In this document: piece after piece, positions 1-11,700 of the stretch
Position numbering within the stretch: the first letter of the stretch is position 1
How the letters are laid out: every line of letters begins with the position of its first letter
Assembly: GCA_947507595.1 (NCBI GenBank)
Contig: OX382262.1
Span: forward strand, 6,825,001 to 6,889,000
Length of the DNA stretch: 64,000 nt
From: Pyralis farinalis
Lineage: Eukaryota; Arthropoda; Insecta; Lepidoptera; Pyralidae
Direction: 5' to 3'
Notes under the pieces: model-generated
Database searches by the model: none
What the model saw: the letters and a program-made list of their open reading frames with translations, nothing else
Told to the model about the DNA's origin: nothing
Translations under genes and position numbers: made by a program

Positions 1-330
1 TCTTCTGATTAAACACGACCAATTTGGTCATGGTAGGTTAGTCTCGGTCTTCCTCGGTTCCTGCATCCTTCCACTTTTGCATTGTATATCTGTTTAGTTA
101 TTCTTTCGTCCCTCGTTCTTTCTACATGTCCGAATCAACGACGCATGCCTTTTCTTATCTTAACACCGAAACTCTCTTTCAGACCAACTCTTTCTCTCAC
201 GTCTTCATTACAAACGCGGTCAGCAAGCGTTATGCCATAAATTTTGCGAAATGCTCTCATCTCGACCACATTTATTCTACTTTAATGCGCTCTCTGCCAT
301 ACCCAGCTCTCACTTCCGTAAGTTAGCGTT
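1..330 (-). mobile_element. RTE-type LINE fragment (-)
   Basis: The first about 130 bp match the RTE ORF end (the region before the conserved EASEVCK block). The rest is degraded upstream RT sequence. It continues beyond the window start. Confidence 0.55.
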
Positions 331-545
331 GGGATTAGCACCGCATTGTGTACAGCGAGCTGTTAGGGTAGTGTTCCGAAGAATTGGTAGATGTGATGCC
401 GACAGTTTCTATTTACTACTGCACCGCAAAACGGTAATTCATCCTTACAGGCAATGGTTGCGTTCGGTGCGGTTCCAGAGCAGTCTTTTTTCGAGAACTC
501 CCAAATTGTGGAATGAAGTCCTAACCTAGGGTTTCCTAAGGGGCT
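331..545 (+). mobile_element. LINE C-terminal scrap (+)
   Basis: The frame ending VRFQSSLFSRTPKLWNEVLT followed by a stop resembles the RTxxLWNxLP C-terminus of Jockey-group LINEs. No other domains. Confidence 0.4.
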
Positions 546-1660
546 ACAGCATTCTTTAATAAAGAGAATAATACACATTTTTTTTTATTCAATTATCAAT
601 CTATCTATATGAAATATTTGTTTATTTTTGGCAGAGCTGCGATAGCCAGCGGAGCCACATTACCCTCAAAATTGTCGTTTGGGGTAGACTGATGTCATCC
701 AGCCAGCGTTTAGACGGTAATAGTGAGAAACTCCAAAATCGACACACTAATAGCTAACATATTGTAGTTTTGTATCCTTTAATTTGAAATTTAAATGTTC
801 GTTGGTAAGGAAGAACGGTCCAATTTCGTTCCAATTAGAAAAAAAAACATATGGGAAAATGAATGGCCGGCCACTCTGCAGTGCAGAGTCTGCACTGCAC
901 TCCCATCAACAGAAAAAGTAACAGCACTCGTCGCTAGATGTCGTACAGGGTTCCATATATTTTTAAAAAATTAAAAATAAAATATTGAAATATTTTTTTA
1001 AATTTAAAAAATATCAGCTCTGCCTACACAGCTTGCTGTTATTTACTAGTTTAGATACACGTTTTTAAAGTAAGTAAGTAAGATTAAGTCGTTACTTCAT
1101 CATATTTATTTACTATAATATATCTATCTATGTTCAGACTGAGACTGAAAATTTAATGATTAATGATAAGATTGATTATATACCTAGATTGTCCTAGACT
1201 AACTACTGTGATAACTAGTTTAACTAGGTAATATATAAATAATAACGTGGTAAATAAAAATCTCCAACAGTCAGTATTAGATTTATCTTTAAAATATTGT
1301 GATCACAATTACGTTTTACTAGTTAGTTATATAGTATATGTCTAAAGCACTCTAACTGAAGGTTGTTTTTTTAAAGTTTACTTCTAAGAGAATGTGTTCT
1401 ATATTCATGTCATAAAATATATATATTTGTTACGTACTTTAATGACTGTCTTTATATTTTATTTAACACTATTTAACATATATGACTGTTTTTTTAACCT
1501 ATATATATATAAATATATATATGTTAAAATAACAGTCAATTTCAGTAAATAATCGTTATTTTAAATATGTTTTAATAAGTTTCGGTTTCGGCCGAAACAG
1601 AGACCAAGGCCGAAAGTTCGGTTTCGGTTTCGGCTGAAAATCCAGTTTCGGTCGGACACT
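546..1660. other. Unique AT-rich stretch with two small repeats
   Basis: No gene signal. It contains a 21-bp near-perfect palindrome (878-898), several A/T runs and a tttcgg-rich tract at 1575-1650. Confidence 0.6.
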
Positions 1661-1869
1661 ACTTATAAATATGATACGGGTAACAAAATCCTTTTCGGCT
1701 AGGTAGCTATCTAACATGCTTTCCATGCAGTAACAATGAACTAGCGATTCGATTTTTATTAAAAAAATATAGTCAGGAAATGGTATTTGGTATGCATCCC
1801 ACATTCTTTTAAATTGATGCTACTAAATATACTAAAGTTATAGTAACTTTTAGGGGATGAACATAAATC

Positions 1870-2245
1870 GTTTTTTATACTACGTCGGGAGGTATACAAG
1901 CATATGGCCCACCTGACGGAAAGCGCGGTTACCGTAGCCTTTAACACTTTGTAATACATTAAGTATCACTCGCGCGATGCCACCACTACTGCTAACATAA
2001 CAACTCCTTAAGAGCTTACTGGAGATCTCACTCACACGCAGGAACCCAACAATCCTCTAGGGAGTTGTTATTTGGCTGTGGATTTCTCTGAGGTGAAGGT
2101 ACTTCCCCAGATGGGCTGCTTCAATGCGAACTACCTCTCTTAAAACACCCAGACCCAGGCAAACAGGTTGTTTGTCCTGTAAGGGAATCGAACCAACGAG
2201 CTTTGATGTCACAGTCGCATCATTTACCACTGCGCCGTCGAGCTC
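1870..2245 (-). mobile_element. tRNA-derived SINE, U1
   Basis: The minus strand begins with a gagctcg-type head and a tRNA-like promoter: A box around tggcgcagtgg, B box gttcgattcc. It ends ccgacgtagtataaaaaa. Internal sequence is kept across all copies. Non-coding. Confidence 0.75.
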
Positions 2246-2320
2246 ATCAAACAAAGTTCTCAAAAGTCATTAACTATGAACTACCATGAGACGGTGACTC
2301 TTTAGTCAACTTGGGTAACT

Positions 2321-2632
2321 CTATAACAAAACACAAACAAAAATTTGAGCCATGAAAATGTTTAATAAACCTATTAGAATACCAAAAGTAGAATCCCTTG
2401 CGGGGTAGGAACAGAGAACCGAGCGCCACATGACTCGATCCTTACATACCTCACTCGCTTCTTTAACATTCATTGCTATTCTCATGTACGCTCGCCAGTT
2501 TCTAAGGCACCTCACATCACCTGATAGAACACGATCAATTTGGTCATGGAAGCTAAGTCTTGGCCTGCTACGACTCCTATATCCTTCCACTTTTGCACGG
2601 TATATCTGAAATTCTTTCTTCCTGCATTCTTT
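2321..2632 (-). mobile_element. RTE-type LINE 3' end, U1
   Basis: The frame reads VEGYRSRSRPRLSFHDQIDR, EASEVCKDRVMWRSVLCSYP and ARDST, the C-terminus of RTE-clade ORF2 (family pattern LTKQIY...GRPR...EAREVCKDR...AYP). Confidence 0.75.
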
Positions 2633-3339
2633 CTATAAGTAGAATTAATTAATAATTAAAACAATGACTATCGTAAATGCAATATAGGTCATCGTTATTT
2701 CAGCCTGTATATGTCCACAGCTGAACACAGGTATCCCATTAAGAGATCCACGATCTTGAGTCACCTGTATCCACCGAATGCCTATCAATTTATTGAGGTC
2801 ATCGCTTCATCACGTGGTGGGTCGCTTCACACTACGTATACCAAGTTCAAGTATGGGGACGCCATTCGATAATCGTTTTTTTATTTCCTATCGGAAACCG
2901 ACAAGGTACTACGAGGAATGAGGCCGGCCTATTGCCACTCCAGGTTGCTTATCTTTCGACTACGTTAGTTAGCTGAGTTCTACTGGATATCCCCGTTTCG
3001 ATTCCAGCGACCTTGAGTTTCTCCATACGGCTTCAACTGAAGTCTCAACATGTATTGTTGCAGATCTGAGCCTTCAGGTGTTGAATTATTTTGGATGAGG
3101 AGATGTGTCGAAGTTCATCGAATGCTGCTCAGCTGAGTTGGATTCGTCTGTTGGCCTCTCGGTCGAAATTTTACTTACCTAACCAAAAAAAATATCCTTG
3201 GTAGATATATTCATCAACAACTTCGAGCTTAGTGTTCCCGATCGGTATAGGTATACCGGTTGGGAATATCTCCTTATGTGCACTTTGAAAAACAAAGTAC
3301 ACCCTGACGGAGTTGCTTGTGTATGTAGTATGTATGTAT

Positions 3340-3575
3340 ATATATCTTCACGCCAGGTCCCTTGCTGTGTGGGCAGAGAGAACCGAGCGCCATGAGACTC
3401 TTTACACACTTCACTCGCTTCTTTTATATTCATAGCTCTTTTCATGCACGATCGCTGAGTCTAGGGCTCCTGACGTCACCTTCTGATAAAACGCGACCAA
3501 TTTGGTCATGGTAGGTTAATGTTGTTCTTCCTCGGCTTCTAATTCCTTCTACTGTCACATTGTATATCCGCATTC
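3340..3575 (-). mobile_element. Second RTE-type LINE 3' end, U1
   Basis: Related but distinct fragment (MKRAMNIKEASEVCKE); the equivalent pieces lie at 10490, 17550, 28000 and 50420. Confidence 0.65.
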
Positions 3576-4129
3576 TGTACTAATAATAAAATGATACCAC
3601 ACTGACCAAGGTAAACTAACATGTCATGCACTTAAATGGTTGTCTTGTGTCGGACTCAAACCTACGACCCACGGCCAAAATGATAAAACTACCAATGCTA
3701 GTAACACTGCGACATCTTTTCGGTTTATTAATATGTACACACAAACAAGGAAATAGCATGTAAGTACTTCCCTGCATGATATGTCTTTCTACATTATATA
3801 AACTGTGTAACAACGACAGAGAATAAGGCGACAATATGTCGACTAGTTCTGCGGAGGCTTGTGATAGTGTATATAATGGTATTTTGTTAGTAAACCCAGC
3901 TATATAGCTTGTTATCTAAGTTTGTGAATCGAAAGTTTACGAATAATTATTGTATATACCTATTACTTATATTGTAATCGTATTCGCATATGTGGCGTTC
4001 GGCGTTCCTCTGCCTACCCCGTAAGGGGCTTGGCTGCATGATGTAAATATGTTTATGTATTTGAAGAGTGGTAGGGTACATCACATTTTGAGGAACTCTG
4101 AAGAGTTGTAGTTAGTAACGCCACGCTGA

Positions 4130-4420
4130 GTGCTATTCCTACACAGGACATGAACTGTGTGTGCATGAATAAGTCTGTTTATCTTAGCCTGAATAGTTTT
4201 GAGAGAGGTAGGTTGCATCATAGCAGCTCATCTGGGGAAGTACCTTCATCTCCGTTAGTGAGATAACCAGCGAGCTCTTAAGGAGTTGCTGTGTTTGAAG
4301 CAGCGGTAACTTTGTGCGAGCGATACTTAATATATCGCAAGCGTTAATAGGCTACGCTACCCGCTTTACATCGGGTGGGCCGTATGCTTGTATGCCCCCC
4401 GACGTAGTATAAAAAAAAAC
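4130..4420 (+). mobile_element. SINE 3' part (+), U1
   Basis: Central and tail part of the main SINE family ending cccgacgtagtataaaaaa; the tRNA-like head is degraded. A second short tail fragment follows at 4500-4567. Confidence 0.65.
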
Positions 4421-5182
4421 GTAACCGAAGGAGTCCCAAGTCCAAAAGTAGCTGTATGGGCAGCAGGGTTGCCTACTTGAGGCACACCTGACATAAAATA
4501 GTATTGTAACTACTTTACATCGGGCGTGCCGTATGCTTGTATGTTTCCCGACGTATTAAAAAAAATACAACGTCGTTTCGTATTTGACCAGCTTTTAACA
4601 CACATATATGTAGTCGATTTTATAAAAGACTAATGTTTTATATTATCTCAAGGAATATTAAAGTAAAGAGTAGAACTCAGTTAACGCTCCTATGCGTGTA
4701 CATCCTCGAATCGTATTGCTGTAGATTAACATTCCAGAACATTTTCTTGATATTTGATAGAATAGAATTAATTAATTTATGTGATTTCTCTAGTAGTTTC
4801 AACCCCGAGCATCCTAGGTCCATAGGGCTATGTGAACTTAAGTGGAAAGTTATTTAATATTTGAATTAGTGTATGAATATTGATATGAAAACCACTAAAA
4901 TATATGTTATGAATATTTATTGATTTTTTAAAGATTTTAACAATGCTTGTTTACGTCTAGTTGCGTATTCCGTGTAGTTTACAAGAAACGATTGCGGTGA
5001 GACGTCATGATATATAGAACAAACTAAACAATGTAGCACAATGAAATGAATAACTCAAACATGGATATTATTTATCCATTTTTGTGTGTTATAAACAAAA
5101 TCAGTACAAAAAGAAATTGCAAGTTGAATTGAGAATGAAACTTCTCTCTCTCTCTATATGTAAAATTCACACGTTCGTTTTA

Positions 5183-6409
5183 TCATCCCAAAACGTGAGG
5201 GCCATGTCCGAGACTGAGACCACCGTATCCACCTAAAGATGGTCCGAACGCACCGTATCCATTACCGTATGCGCCATATCCACCGTAACCGCTGTATATT
5301 TTTCCGTAGCCACCAAAAGCCAAAGGATTGGAATAACCAATGGCGTAACCAAGAGGATATGAGCTCAATGCACCGTGACCTTCGTGTGCGGGGTGGCCGG
5401 GGACATTGGCTTGCGCTGCCACAGCGAATAGTGCCAAAATTGCTATCTGTAATTGAAGAGAAAGAACTGTGTATTTTGTTTTATTTTATTTTAGTATATT
5501 TGGAATAGCATAAAACTATATTAGAAAGCCGGTTTAACAATACATTGAGCCAGTTACAGGTTTCCGCAAATAGCAATATATTAGACAAATAAACTTATGA
5601 GCATTAAAGAAATTAATTATTATGCAACAAGTATACGAATCTGTACACATTATGACGATCCCCAAATTTCAGTGCTATTGATATAATGTTGAATGTAAGA
5701 CATAAATATCTTTTAACACAAAACCTATAAAAAGAGGAAATAATAATAATAAAGCAACATTCATATCACTGCCTAGTGCTCAACAAACCGCATAATCAAC
5801 GACCGCGTTACTACGCACAATTAGAATTAAATAGGTTTAGATCGAGTCCAGGACCAACTGTAGGTATATAATTGTTGTGCAGTTATGCTAATTGTGTATA
5901 TTGGCTTGCTCTACCACAGTGAATAAATATGATAATTGCTCTATGTAAGTTGAAGAGACACTCCTCTGTAAGCATTGTATTTCACGTATCAGATATTTTC
6001 GAAGAGAATTCATGAAACTCTCTTATAGGATTAGGAGATTTAGAGCGCAAGATATTGAAGTATGAGTTAGTTGTGAAAGCGAACCATCGTATGAACATCG
6101 TACATACAGCGTGAGAGAAAAATGTAATGCTACGAAATATAGCATCTCTTTTCACTGGAAGTCACGGATAAATAATACATCCTTAATGAAGTCAAATAAA
6201 AGTAGGTCAGTTATTCCATAACAATTTTCAAGTTCCCTTTAAGAAACGTCAATGCGCTGTGTTTATTATCCGAGAAAAACGTATTTATTCTACGCACAAA
6301 TTCGATTGGTAGAAAGACTAAATTATATTTATAGATTAGCTAATTAAAATTCCTCTGATGCGCTATGGTTTATGATTAATTAACCAAAAAGTATTACCTT
6401 AGAGAACAT
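5183..6409 (-). CDS. Gly/Tyr-rich secreted cuticle-type protein, copy 1 (two exons)
   Basis: Spliced gene: coding exon 1 is 6398-6409 (MFSK, donor AAG|gtaatac). The intron is 5447-6397 (acceptor ttacag) and exon 2 is 5183-5446, giving 91 residues. The phase-0 junction makes MFSK-IAILALFAVAAQA, a clean signal peptide with likely cleavage after AQA. The mature protein begins NVPGHPAHEGHGA and continues into GGYG/GAYG repeats. There is no RR chitin-binding domain, so it fits an unclassified Gly-rich or hypothetical cuticular protein rather than CPR. A structural role in cuticle is inferred from composition, gene architecture and nearby RR-2 genes. The last sense codon, TGG in copies 2, 4 and 5, is TGA here, so the product ends GLG-type without the terminal Trp. 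The intron holds a relict exon (see 5898-5958). Confidence 0.85.
5898..5958 (-). pseudogene. Relict exon-2 5' end inside intron of copy 1
   Basis: Read on the minus strand, this stretch closely resembles the acceptor and signal-peptide start of exon 2 (compare 5415-5460 and 52215-52270). The shared blocks are cttcaact, agcaattat and gagcaagccaat. It has lost the acceptor AG context and the reading frame. It is best explained as the remains of a second exon 2. Equivalent relicts lie at 13098-13157, 19768-19826 and 30533-30592, with none in copy 5. Confidence 0.7.
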
Positions 6410-6430
6410 GTTGTTTACTGTATTTGCCAC

Positions 6431-6466
6431 AACTGATGTATGATGAGCAGTACTTGCCTTTATATA
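6431..6466 (-). promoter_or_regulatory. Core promoter of Gly-rich copy 1 (TATA + initiator)
   Basis: On the minus strand TATATAAA (6459-6466) lies 32 bp upstream of the A of an arthropod-type initiator TCAGTT (6431-6436, predicted start 6434). That leaves a 25-nt 5' UTR before the ATG at 6409. The block is conserved in all five copies, which supports function. Confidence 0.75.
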
Positions 6467-6862
6467 TGTAGCATCATGTAAAATTTACATGTTAGCGCAA
6501 TCACAGGAAATGCGTAAAGGATTTTTGCGAATCTGATTTTAAGGTAATCGTTACTCATTAACGAACATGGTCACAGGCATTAATAAGTATAATGTAATTA
6601 ATTTGTACGATGTTTAAACTACCAACTAGCTTACAACCCTCCTGATGGCTGTCAGTCATTGTGTTGACGCTCGGAGTATGTGAAGCATACGATTCCTTAT
6701 AAGAAAATAGTTTTTGAAGGGAAGAGCTGTCGGAATTTTATGTTTCTTGGACAAAACTCTTCTGAAAGGTCATTTCAATTCATCTTATTTTTCTTACAAT
6801 GTGCTGAAGTAAACCTGATGTGAAGCGGTTACCATAGCCTATGAATTCTTGCAATATACGAC

Positions 6863-6865
6863 ATA

Positions 6866-6896
<31 letters not shown>
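6863..6896. repeat. (AT)n microsatellite, U1
   Basis: Pure AT dinucleotides between the Gly-rich gene's upstream region and repeat B. Also at about 14053-14078; broken up in U3 (20724-20748). Confidence 0.85.
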
Positions 6897-6897
<1 letters not shown>

Positions 6898-7069
6898 GCT
6901 CGATGACGTTGTTGCGTGTGCCATTCAAACCATACACGCAGGTTGAGCAACGTCGACCGCAGCCTGTTGAAGGATGGGTTTATTTATCTCGAGTTTCTCC
7001 GTGCTTCGGGCGGCACGTTAAGCCATCTGTCCCGGCTATTATCAATAGATGACAGCCGTTAAGCTAAGC
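6897..7069 (+). repeat. Dispersed repeat B, U1 left copy
   Basis: From agctcgatgacg to gttaagctaagcc. The same sequence is at 14079-14251 and 20748-20920. It occurs inverted at 40017-40168 and 42160-42332, and its first half inverted at 8258-8324, 15440-15505, 24325-24390 and about 32965-33036. It therefore brackets the LINE fragments in each unit. Class unknown. Confidence 0.65.
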
Positions 7070-7725
7070 CAGTGGATGCTATTGGGGTTTTCTGTGATCT
7101 CTCTAAAGCGTTTGATTGTGTAGATCATCAGACATTGTTACTCACACTGAACTATTATGGAGTTAGAGGTAAAGCCCAGGACTTGATTGCATCTTATTTA
7201 AACAACAGAGTGCAGACAGTTGACATAAATGGGGTTAAATCTGAATGCAATAATGTTAATATCGGGGTGCCCGAGGGTTCTATCTTGGGTCCATTTTTAT
7301 TTTTAGTATATGCAAATGATCTGCCCTACATGGTGCAGAAAATGGCGGATATAGTACTATTTGCTGATGCCACCTCTTTAATTTTTAATGTGGCCCGCCG
7401 TTGTGAAAATATTGACAAGGTAAATAGCGTTGTGTCTGCTATTTTAAACTGGTTCACATGTAATAATCTGTTGCTGAACTCAGCTAAACCTAAATGAATC
7501 AAATTTAGTATTCCAAATGTGAGTTCTGCCAATACAGAAGTTCTCATTGGGAATAATAAATTAGAATTTGTTAATAACACTGTATTACTTCGAATTACAG
7601 TAGACTCCAAATTACAATGGGGCCATCACCACATAAATAAACTAGCCGGTAAGCTCAGCTCTGCTGCATATGCAGTTAGGAGAATCAGGCAATTGACGGA
7701 TGTGTTGATGACAGAAGATCATTGA
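7069..7725 (+). pseudogene. Jockey-like LINE RT fragment in U1 (L1)
   Basis: Reads DAIGVFCDLSKAFDCVDHQT, then IGVPEGSILGPFLFLVYAND and FADATSLIF, then after an in-frame TGA (7495-7497) continues SSANTEVLIGNNKLEF to LTDV. This is the palm domain of an RT. The catalytic FADD is FADA here, and an extra codon gives GHHHIN. It is 5'-truncated at about 7069 and joined at about 7705 directly to the antisense LINE fragment. Confidence 0.82.
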
Positions 7726-8110
7726 AAATAATTATTGCACGAACAAGAGGCGCCTTCGAGTAGGATACTGTCCAAGTCCGAGGTGGGGCCAGTAGAACTG
7801 AAACGCGTGGGCTCAGGCAGTAATTGGGCACTGGCGGGACGAAAAGCTTTACCAAACGAGCGCAAAGTTCAGAACAGTCTTTTTCTCCTCTCATTATGCT
7901 ACATGTAGTTGTAAGTTGTAATTGCGCCTCACCTTTTATGTATATATATCGCATCCAGTCATGAGTATGGACGTGGCCCTCTTTGGCAGAATCAAGAGGT
8001 CGACACCTGGGAGAAATGGAGAGTTCAAATGGCGGCAAGTGACGACGTCTTGGGACTGTCCCTTCGTTTCGTATTTTCTTGACCATCGATTACAAGGGTT
8101 AATTTAAAAT
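7705..8110 (-). pseudogene. Antisense LINE C-terminal fragment in U1 (L2)
   Basis: Minus strand reads LVKLFVPPVPNY, LLAPPRTWTVSYSKAPLVRA and IIIFNDLLSST, a LINE ORF2 C-terminus. Its 3' end (C-terminal codons and 3' UTR) is missing where it abuts L1. Confidence 0.6.
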
Positions 8111-8394
8111 TATAGTATGATATGAATTGCATTGGATTTCTAATTGCACAAGTACCCACTATACGTCCGCATAATATCGAATAGACCGAAAAATCATACG
8201 AATACGACATATATATCATCCACAGTTTTAGCAGCGCACGCCAAATAATGTCTTGTGCTGCGGTCGACGTTGCTTAACATGCGTGTTCGTTTACAATGAC
8301 ACGCGCAACGACGCCATCGAGCTCTCCATGACATGCATAGCATGATATAAATCCAACACAATATTCCATAATCAAGGATGTTCAGGGTTAGTTT

Positions 8395-8708
8395 GTGATG
8401 TCAAAAAAAAACAGCTTTTTATTAAATGCATATGAGTGAATACACTACACATATACTAAAACTTTTTTTTCTGTATGTATGTCTGTCGGTTTGATCGCCC
8501 AAACGGTGGGACAGATTTTGACGAGACCGTCATTGCCAGATAGTTAGTGTTACAAGGAGTAACTTAGACTACTTTTATTTTAGAAAAAGTATGGGAGTTC
8601 CGCGGGAAAAAATAAAACCCATAAAATTATGAACATATTTCAGTTCTAGTGGAGCGAATAACATACGCACGATAACATGCAAAATATATATAAATAATAG
8701 GTCATAAC
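8395..8708. repeat. Dispersed repeat C (U1; also 15570-15880, 33110-33320, 42410-42760)
   Basis: Contains tctgtatgtatgtctgtc, gggacagattttgacgag and ttattttagaaaaagtat. The pattern is familiar from interspersed lepidopteran repeats. Non-coding; class not determinable here. Confidence 0.55.
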
Positions 8709-8927
8709 AATATTACTTATAAATAGGATACGGGCAACAAAATCCTTTTCGGGTAGGTAGGTACTTAACATGATGCTTTCCATGCAGTAATAATGAAACA
8801 GCTATTCGATTTCTATTAAACAAATGTGGTCATGAAATGGTGTTTGGTATGCATGCCGCATTCTTTTAAATTGATGCTACTAAATATACCAAAGTTATAG
8901 TAAACTTTTAGGGGATGAACATAAACC

Positions 8928-9106
8928 TTTTTTTTATACTACGTCGGGAGGCATACAAGCAAATAGCCCACCTGACGAGAAGTAGTTTATTTATTTATTT
9001 ATTACATTAGTTACCGTAGCCTATGAACATTTTGTAATACATTAAGAATCGAATCCACGAGCGTTGGTGTCAAACTAACAACATTTATCACTGCGCCATC
9101 GAGCTC
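8928..9106 (-). mobile_element. tRNA-derived SINE, U2 (internally deleted)
   Basis: Poly(A) end and tRNA-like head are present; about 230 bp of the centre is missing compared with 16104-16477. A short tttatttattta repeat has been added. Confidence 0.7.
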
Positions 9107-9166
9107 ATCAAACAAAGTTCTCAAAAGTCATTAACTATGAACTACCAAGAGACGGTGACTCTTTAG

Positions 9167-9505
9167 TCAACTTGGGTAACTCAATAACAAAACACAAACA
9201 AAAATTTGAGCCATGAAAATGTTTAATAAACCTATTAGCATACTAATAGTAGAATCCCTTGCGGGGTAGGCACAGAGAACCGAGCGCCACATGACTCGAT
9301 CCTTACATACCTCACTCGCTTCTGTAACATTCATTGCTCTTCTCATGTACGCTCGCCAGTTTCTAAGGCTGCTCACATCACTTTCTGATAGAACACGATC
9401 AATTTGGCCATGGTAGCTAAGTCTTGGCCTTCTACGACTCCTACATCCTTCCACTTTTGCATTGTATATCTGTTTTGTAATTCTTTCTTCCTGCATTCTT
9501 TCCAT
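9167..9505 (-). mobile_element. RTE-type LINE 3' end, U2
   Basis: 112-codon frame starting MERMQEERITKQIYNAKVEG, through RRRPRLSYHGQIDRVL, to EASEVCKDRVMWRSVLCAYP. It is the best-preserved copy in reading frame. Confidence 0.8.
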
Positions 9506-9772
9506 AAGTAGAATTAATAAATAATTAAAACAAAGACTATCGTAAATGTAATATAGGTCATCGTTATTTCAGCCTGTATATGTCCACAGCTGAACACAGG
9601 CATCTCCTTAAGAGATCCACGATCTTGAGTCACCTGCATCCACCAAATGCCTATCAATTTACTGAGGTCGTCGCTTGGTGGGTCGCTTCACACTATTCGA
9701 TAATCGTTTTTTTTTCCTATCGGAAACCGACAAGGCTCTACGAGGAATGAGGCCGACCTATTGCCACTCCAG

Positions 9773-10065
9773 CCATGCAATTTTGTAAGAGCAAACATAC
9801 TTACATCCTCGGAAACATCGGCTGTTACAGCCTTGAACACAAAATTGCAATTCTTTGGTGTCGCTTTTCATGGTTGTGCGAAAATAGCGCCGCAAGGCTG
9901 CGTTTGGAATTGGAATTCTACAAGGCAAACAGCCTCGCGTACGCTTACAGCCTTATAGAATACCAAATAATTTAGCCGTGATCGCAGTAGACGATGTCAA
10001 AGCTGTGACATCTGTGATCACAGCGACGCACACAGCCATTACGAGTCGCTTAGAGAATTGCATGG
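9773..10065. mobile_element. 293-bp MITE with CCATGCAATT inverted repeats, 3-bp TSD
   Basis: Begins CCATGCAATTTTGTAAG and ends with the near-complement CTTAGAGAATTGCATGG. It is flanked by CAG on both sides (9770-9772, 10066-10068), where U1 and U3 have a single CAG. No coding capacity. The superfamily is not clear from a 3-bp duplication. Confidence 0.8.
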
Positions 10066-10489
10066 CAGGATACCTTTCTTTCGACTACTGAGGATATTCC
10101 CGTTTCGATTCCAGCGACCGTGAGTTTCTCCATACTTGCAGTGAAGTTTCAACATACATCGTTGCAGATCTGAGCCTTCAGGTGTTAAATTATTTTGGAT
10201 GAGGAGATGTGTCGAAGTTTTTCGAATTGCTGCTCAGCCGAGTTGGATTCGTCTGTTGGCCTCTCGGTTGAAATTTGACTTACCTAACCAAATAATTCAT
10301 CCTTCGTAAATGATCATCAACAACTTCGAACTTAGTGTTCCCGATCGGTATAGGTATACCGGTTGGGAACATCTCCTTATGTGCACTTTGAAAAACAAAG
10401 TACACGCTGACGGAGTTGCTTGCTTGTATGTATGTAATGTATTGTTATATAAATGTATGTATGTATGTATATATAAATGTATATCTTCA

Positions 10490-10730
10490 CGCCAGGCCCC
10501 TTGCTGGGTAGGCAGAGAGAACCAAGCGCCATGAGACGTGCTCCTTACACACCTCACTCGCTTATTTTACATTCATAGGTCTTTTCATGCACGATCGCCG
10601 GTTTCTAGGGCTCCTGACGTCACCTTCTGATAAAACGCGACCAATTTGGACATCGTAGGTTAGTCTTGCTCTTCCTTGGCTTCTACATCCTTCCGTTTTC
10701 ACATTGTATACCTGCATTCTATATTAATAA
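10490..10730 (-). mobile_element. Second RTE-type LINE 3' end, U2
   Basis: Counterpart of 3340-3575. Confidence 0.6.
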
Positions 10731-11394
10731 TAAAAAGATACCTCACTAACATGTCATGCACTTAAATGGTCGTCTTGTGTCGGATTCAAACCTACGACCC
10801 ATGGTCAAAATGATAAAACTACCAATGCTAGTAACACTGCGACATCTTTTAGTTTTGTTAATATGTACACACAAACAAGGAAATGACATGTAAGTACTTC
10901 CCAGCATGATATGTCTTTCTATATTATATAAACTGTGTAACAACGACAGAGAATAAGGTGACAACATGTCGACTAGTTCTGCGGAGGCTTATGATAGTGT
11001 GTCGGAGGTATGATCAGTACCGATCCGGAAATGCAAGGTCGACGAGTGAGCAGTGAGTAAGCTGAGTCAATCTTGTGGCAATATCAATCAATAAAATATA
11101 TTAATGTATGTATGTATATATATCTTCACGCCAGGTCCCTTATGATACTCGTAGTGTATATATAATGATGTTTTGTTAGTAAACCCAGCTATATAGCTTG
11201 TTATCTAAGTTTGTTAATCGACAGTTTACGAATAATTATTGTATGTATTATTTATATTGTAATCGTATTCGCATATGTGGCGTTCGATCCTCTGCCTACC
11301 CCGTAAGGGGCTTGGCTGCATGATGTAAATATGTTTATGTATTTTAAGAGTGGTAGGTTACATCACATTTTGAGGAACTCTGAAGAGTTGTGGT

Positions 11395-11700
11395 TAGTAA
11401 CGCCACGCTGAGTGCTATTCCCACACAGAACAAACGTGTGTGTGCATGAATAAGTCTGTTTATCTTAGCCTGAATAGTTTTGAGAGAGGTAGGTTGTATC
11501 ATAGCAGCCCATCTGGGGAAGTACCTTCATCTCCGTTAGTGAGATAACCAGTGAGCTCTTAAGGAGTTGCTGTGTTGGATGCAGAGGTAACTTTGGGCGT
11601 GCGATACTTAATATATCGCAAGCGTTAATAGGTTGCGGTAGCCGCTTTACATCAGGTGGGCCGTATGCTTGTATGCCCCCCGACGTAGTATAAAAAAAAA
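11395..11700 (+). mobile_element. SINE 3' part (+), U2
   Basis: Counterpart of 4130-4420. Confidence 0.65.

Larger units (their letters stand above)
1662..8708. repeat. Direct repeat unit U1 (about 7.0 kb)
   Basis: First of three highly similar head-to-tail units. The order is: start motif cttataaat, minus SINE, minus RTE 3' end, second minus RTE 3' end, plus SINE, Gly-rich gene copy 1, Jockey-like RT fragment, antisense LINE C-terminus, interspersed repeat. The next unit begins with the same motif at 8709. Confidence 0.88.

Noticed and set aside
3280..3306. Hairpin gtgcactttg-aaaaa-caaagtacac next to a near-palindromic gatcggtata/ggtatacc, repeated in each unit
   Set aside because: Conservation is explained by unit duplication; arms are imperfect and nothing links them to a function.
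5239..5508. Plus-strand His/Arg-rich frames opposite the Gly-rich genes (also 12442, 19105, 29729, 51907)
   Set aside because: Present in all copies only because the opposite strand is conserved; they run across the intron boundary and lack any signal.
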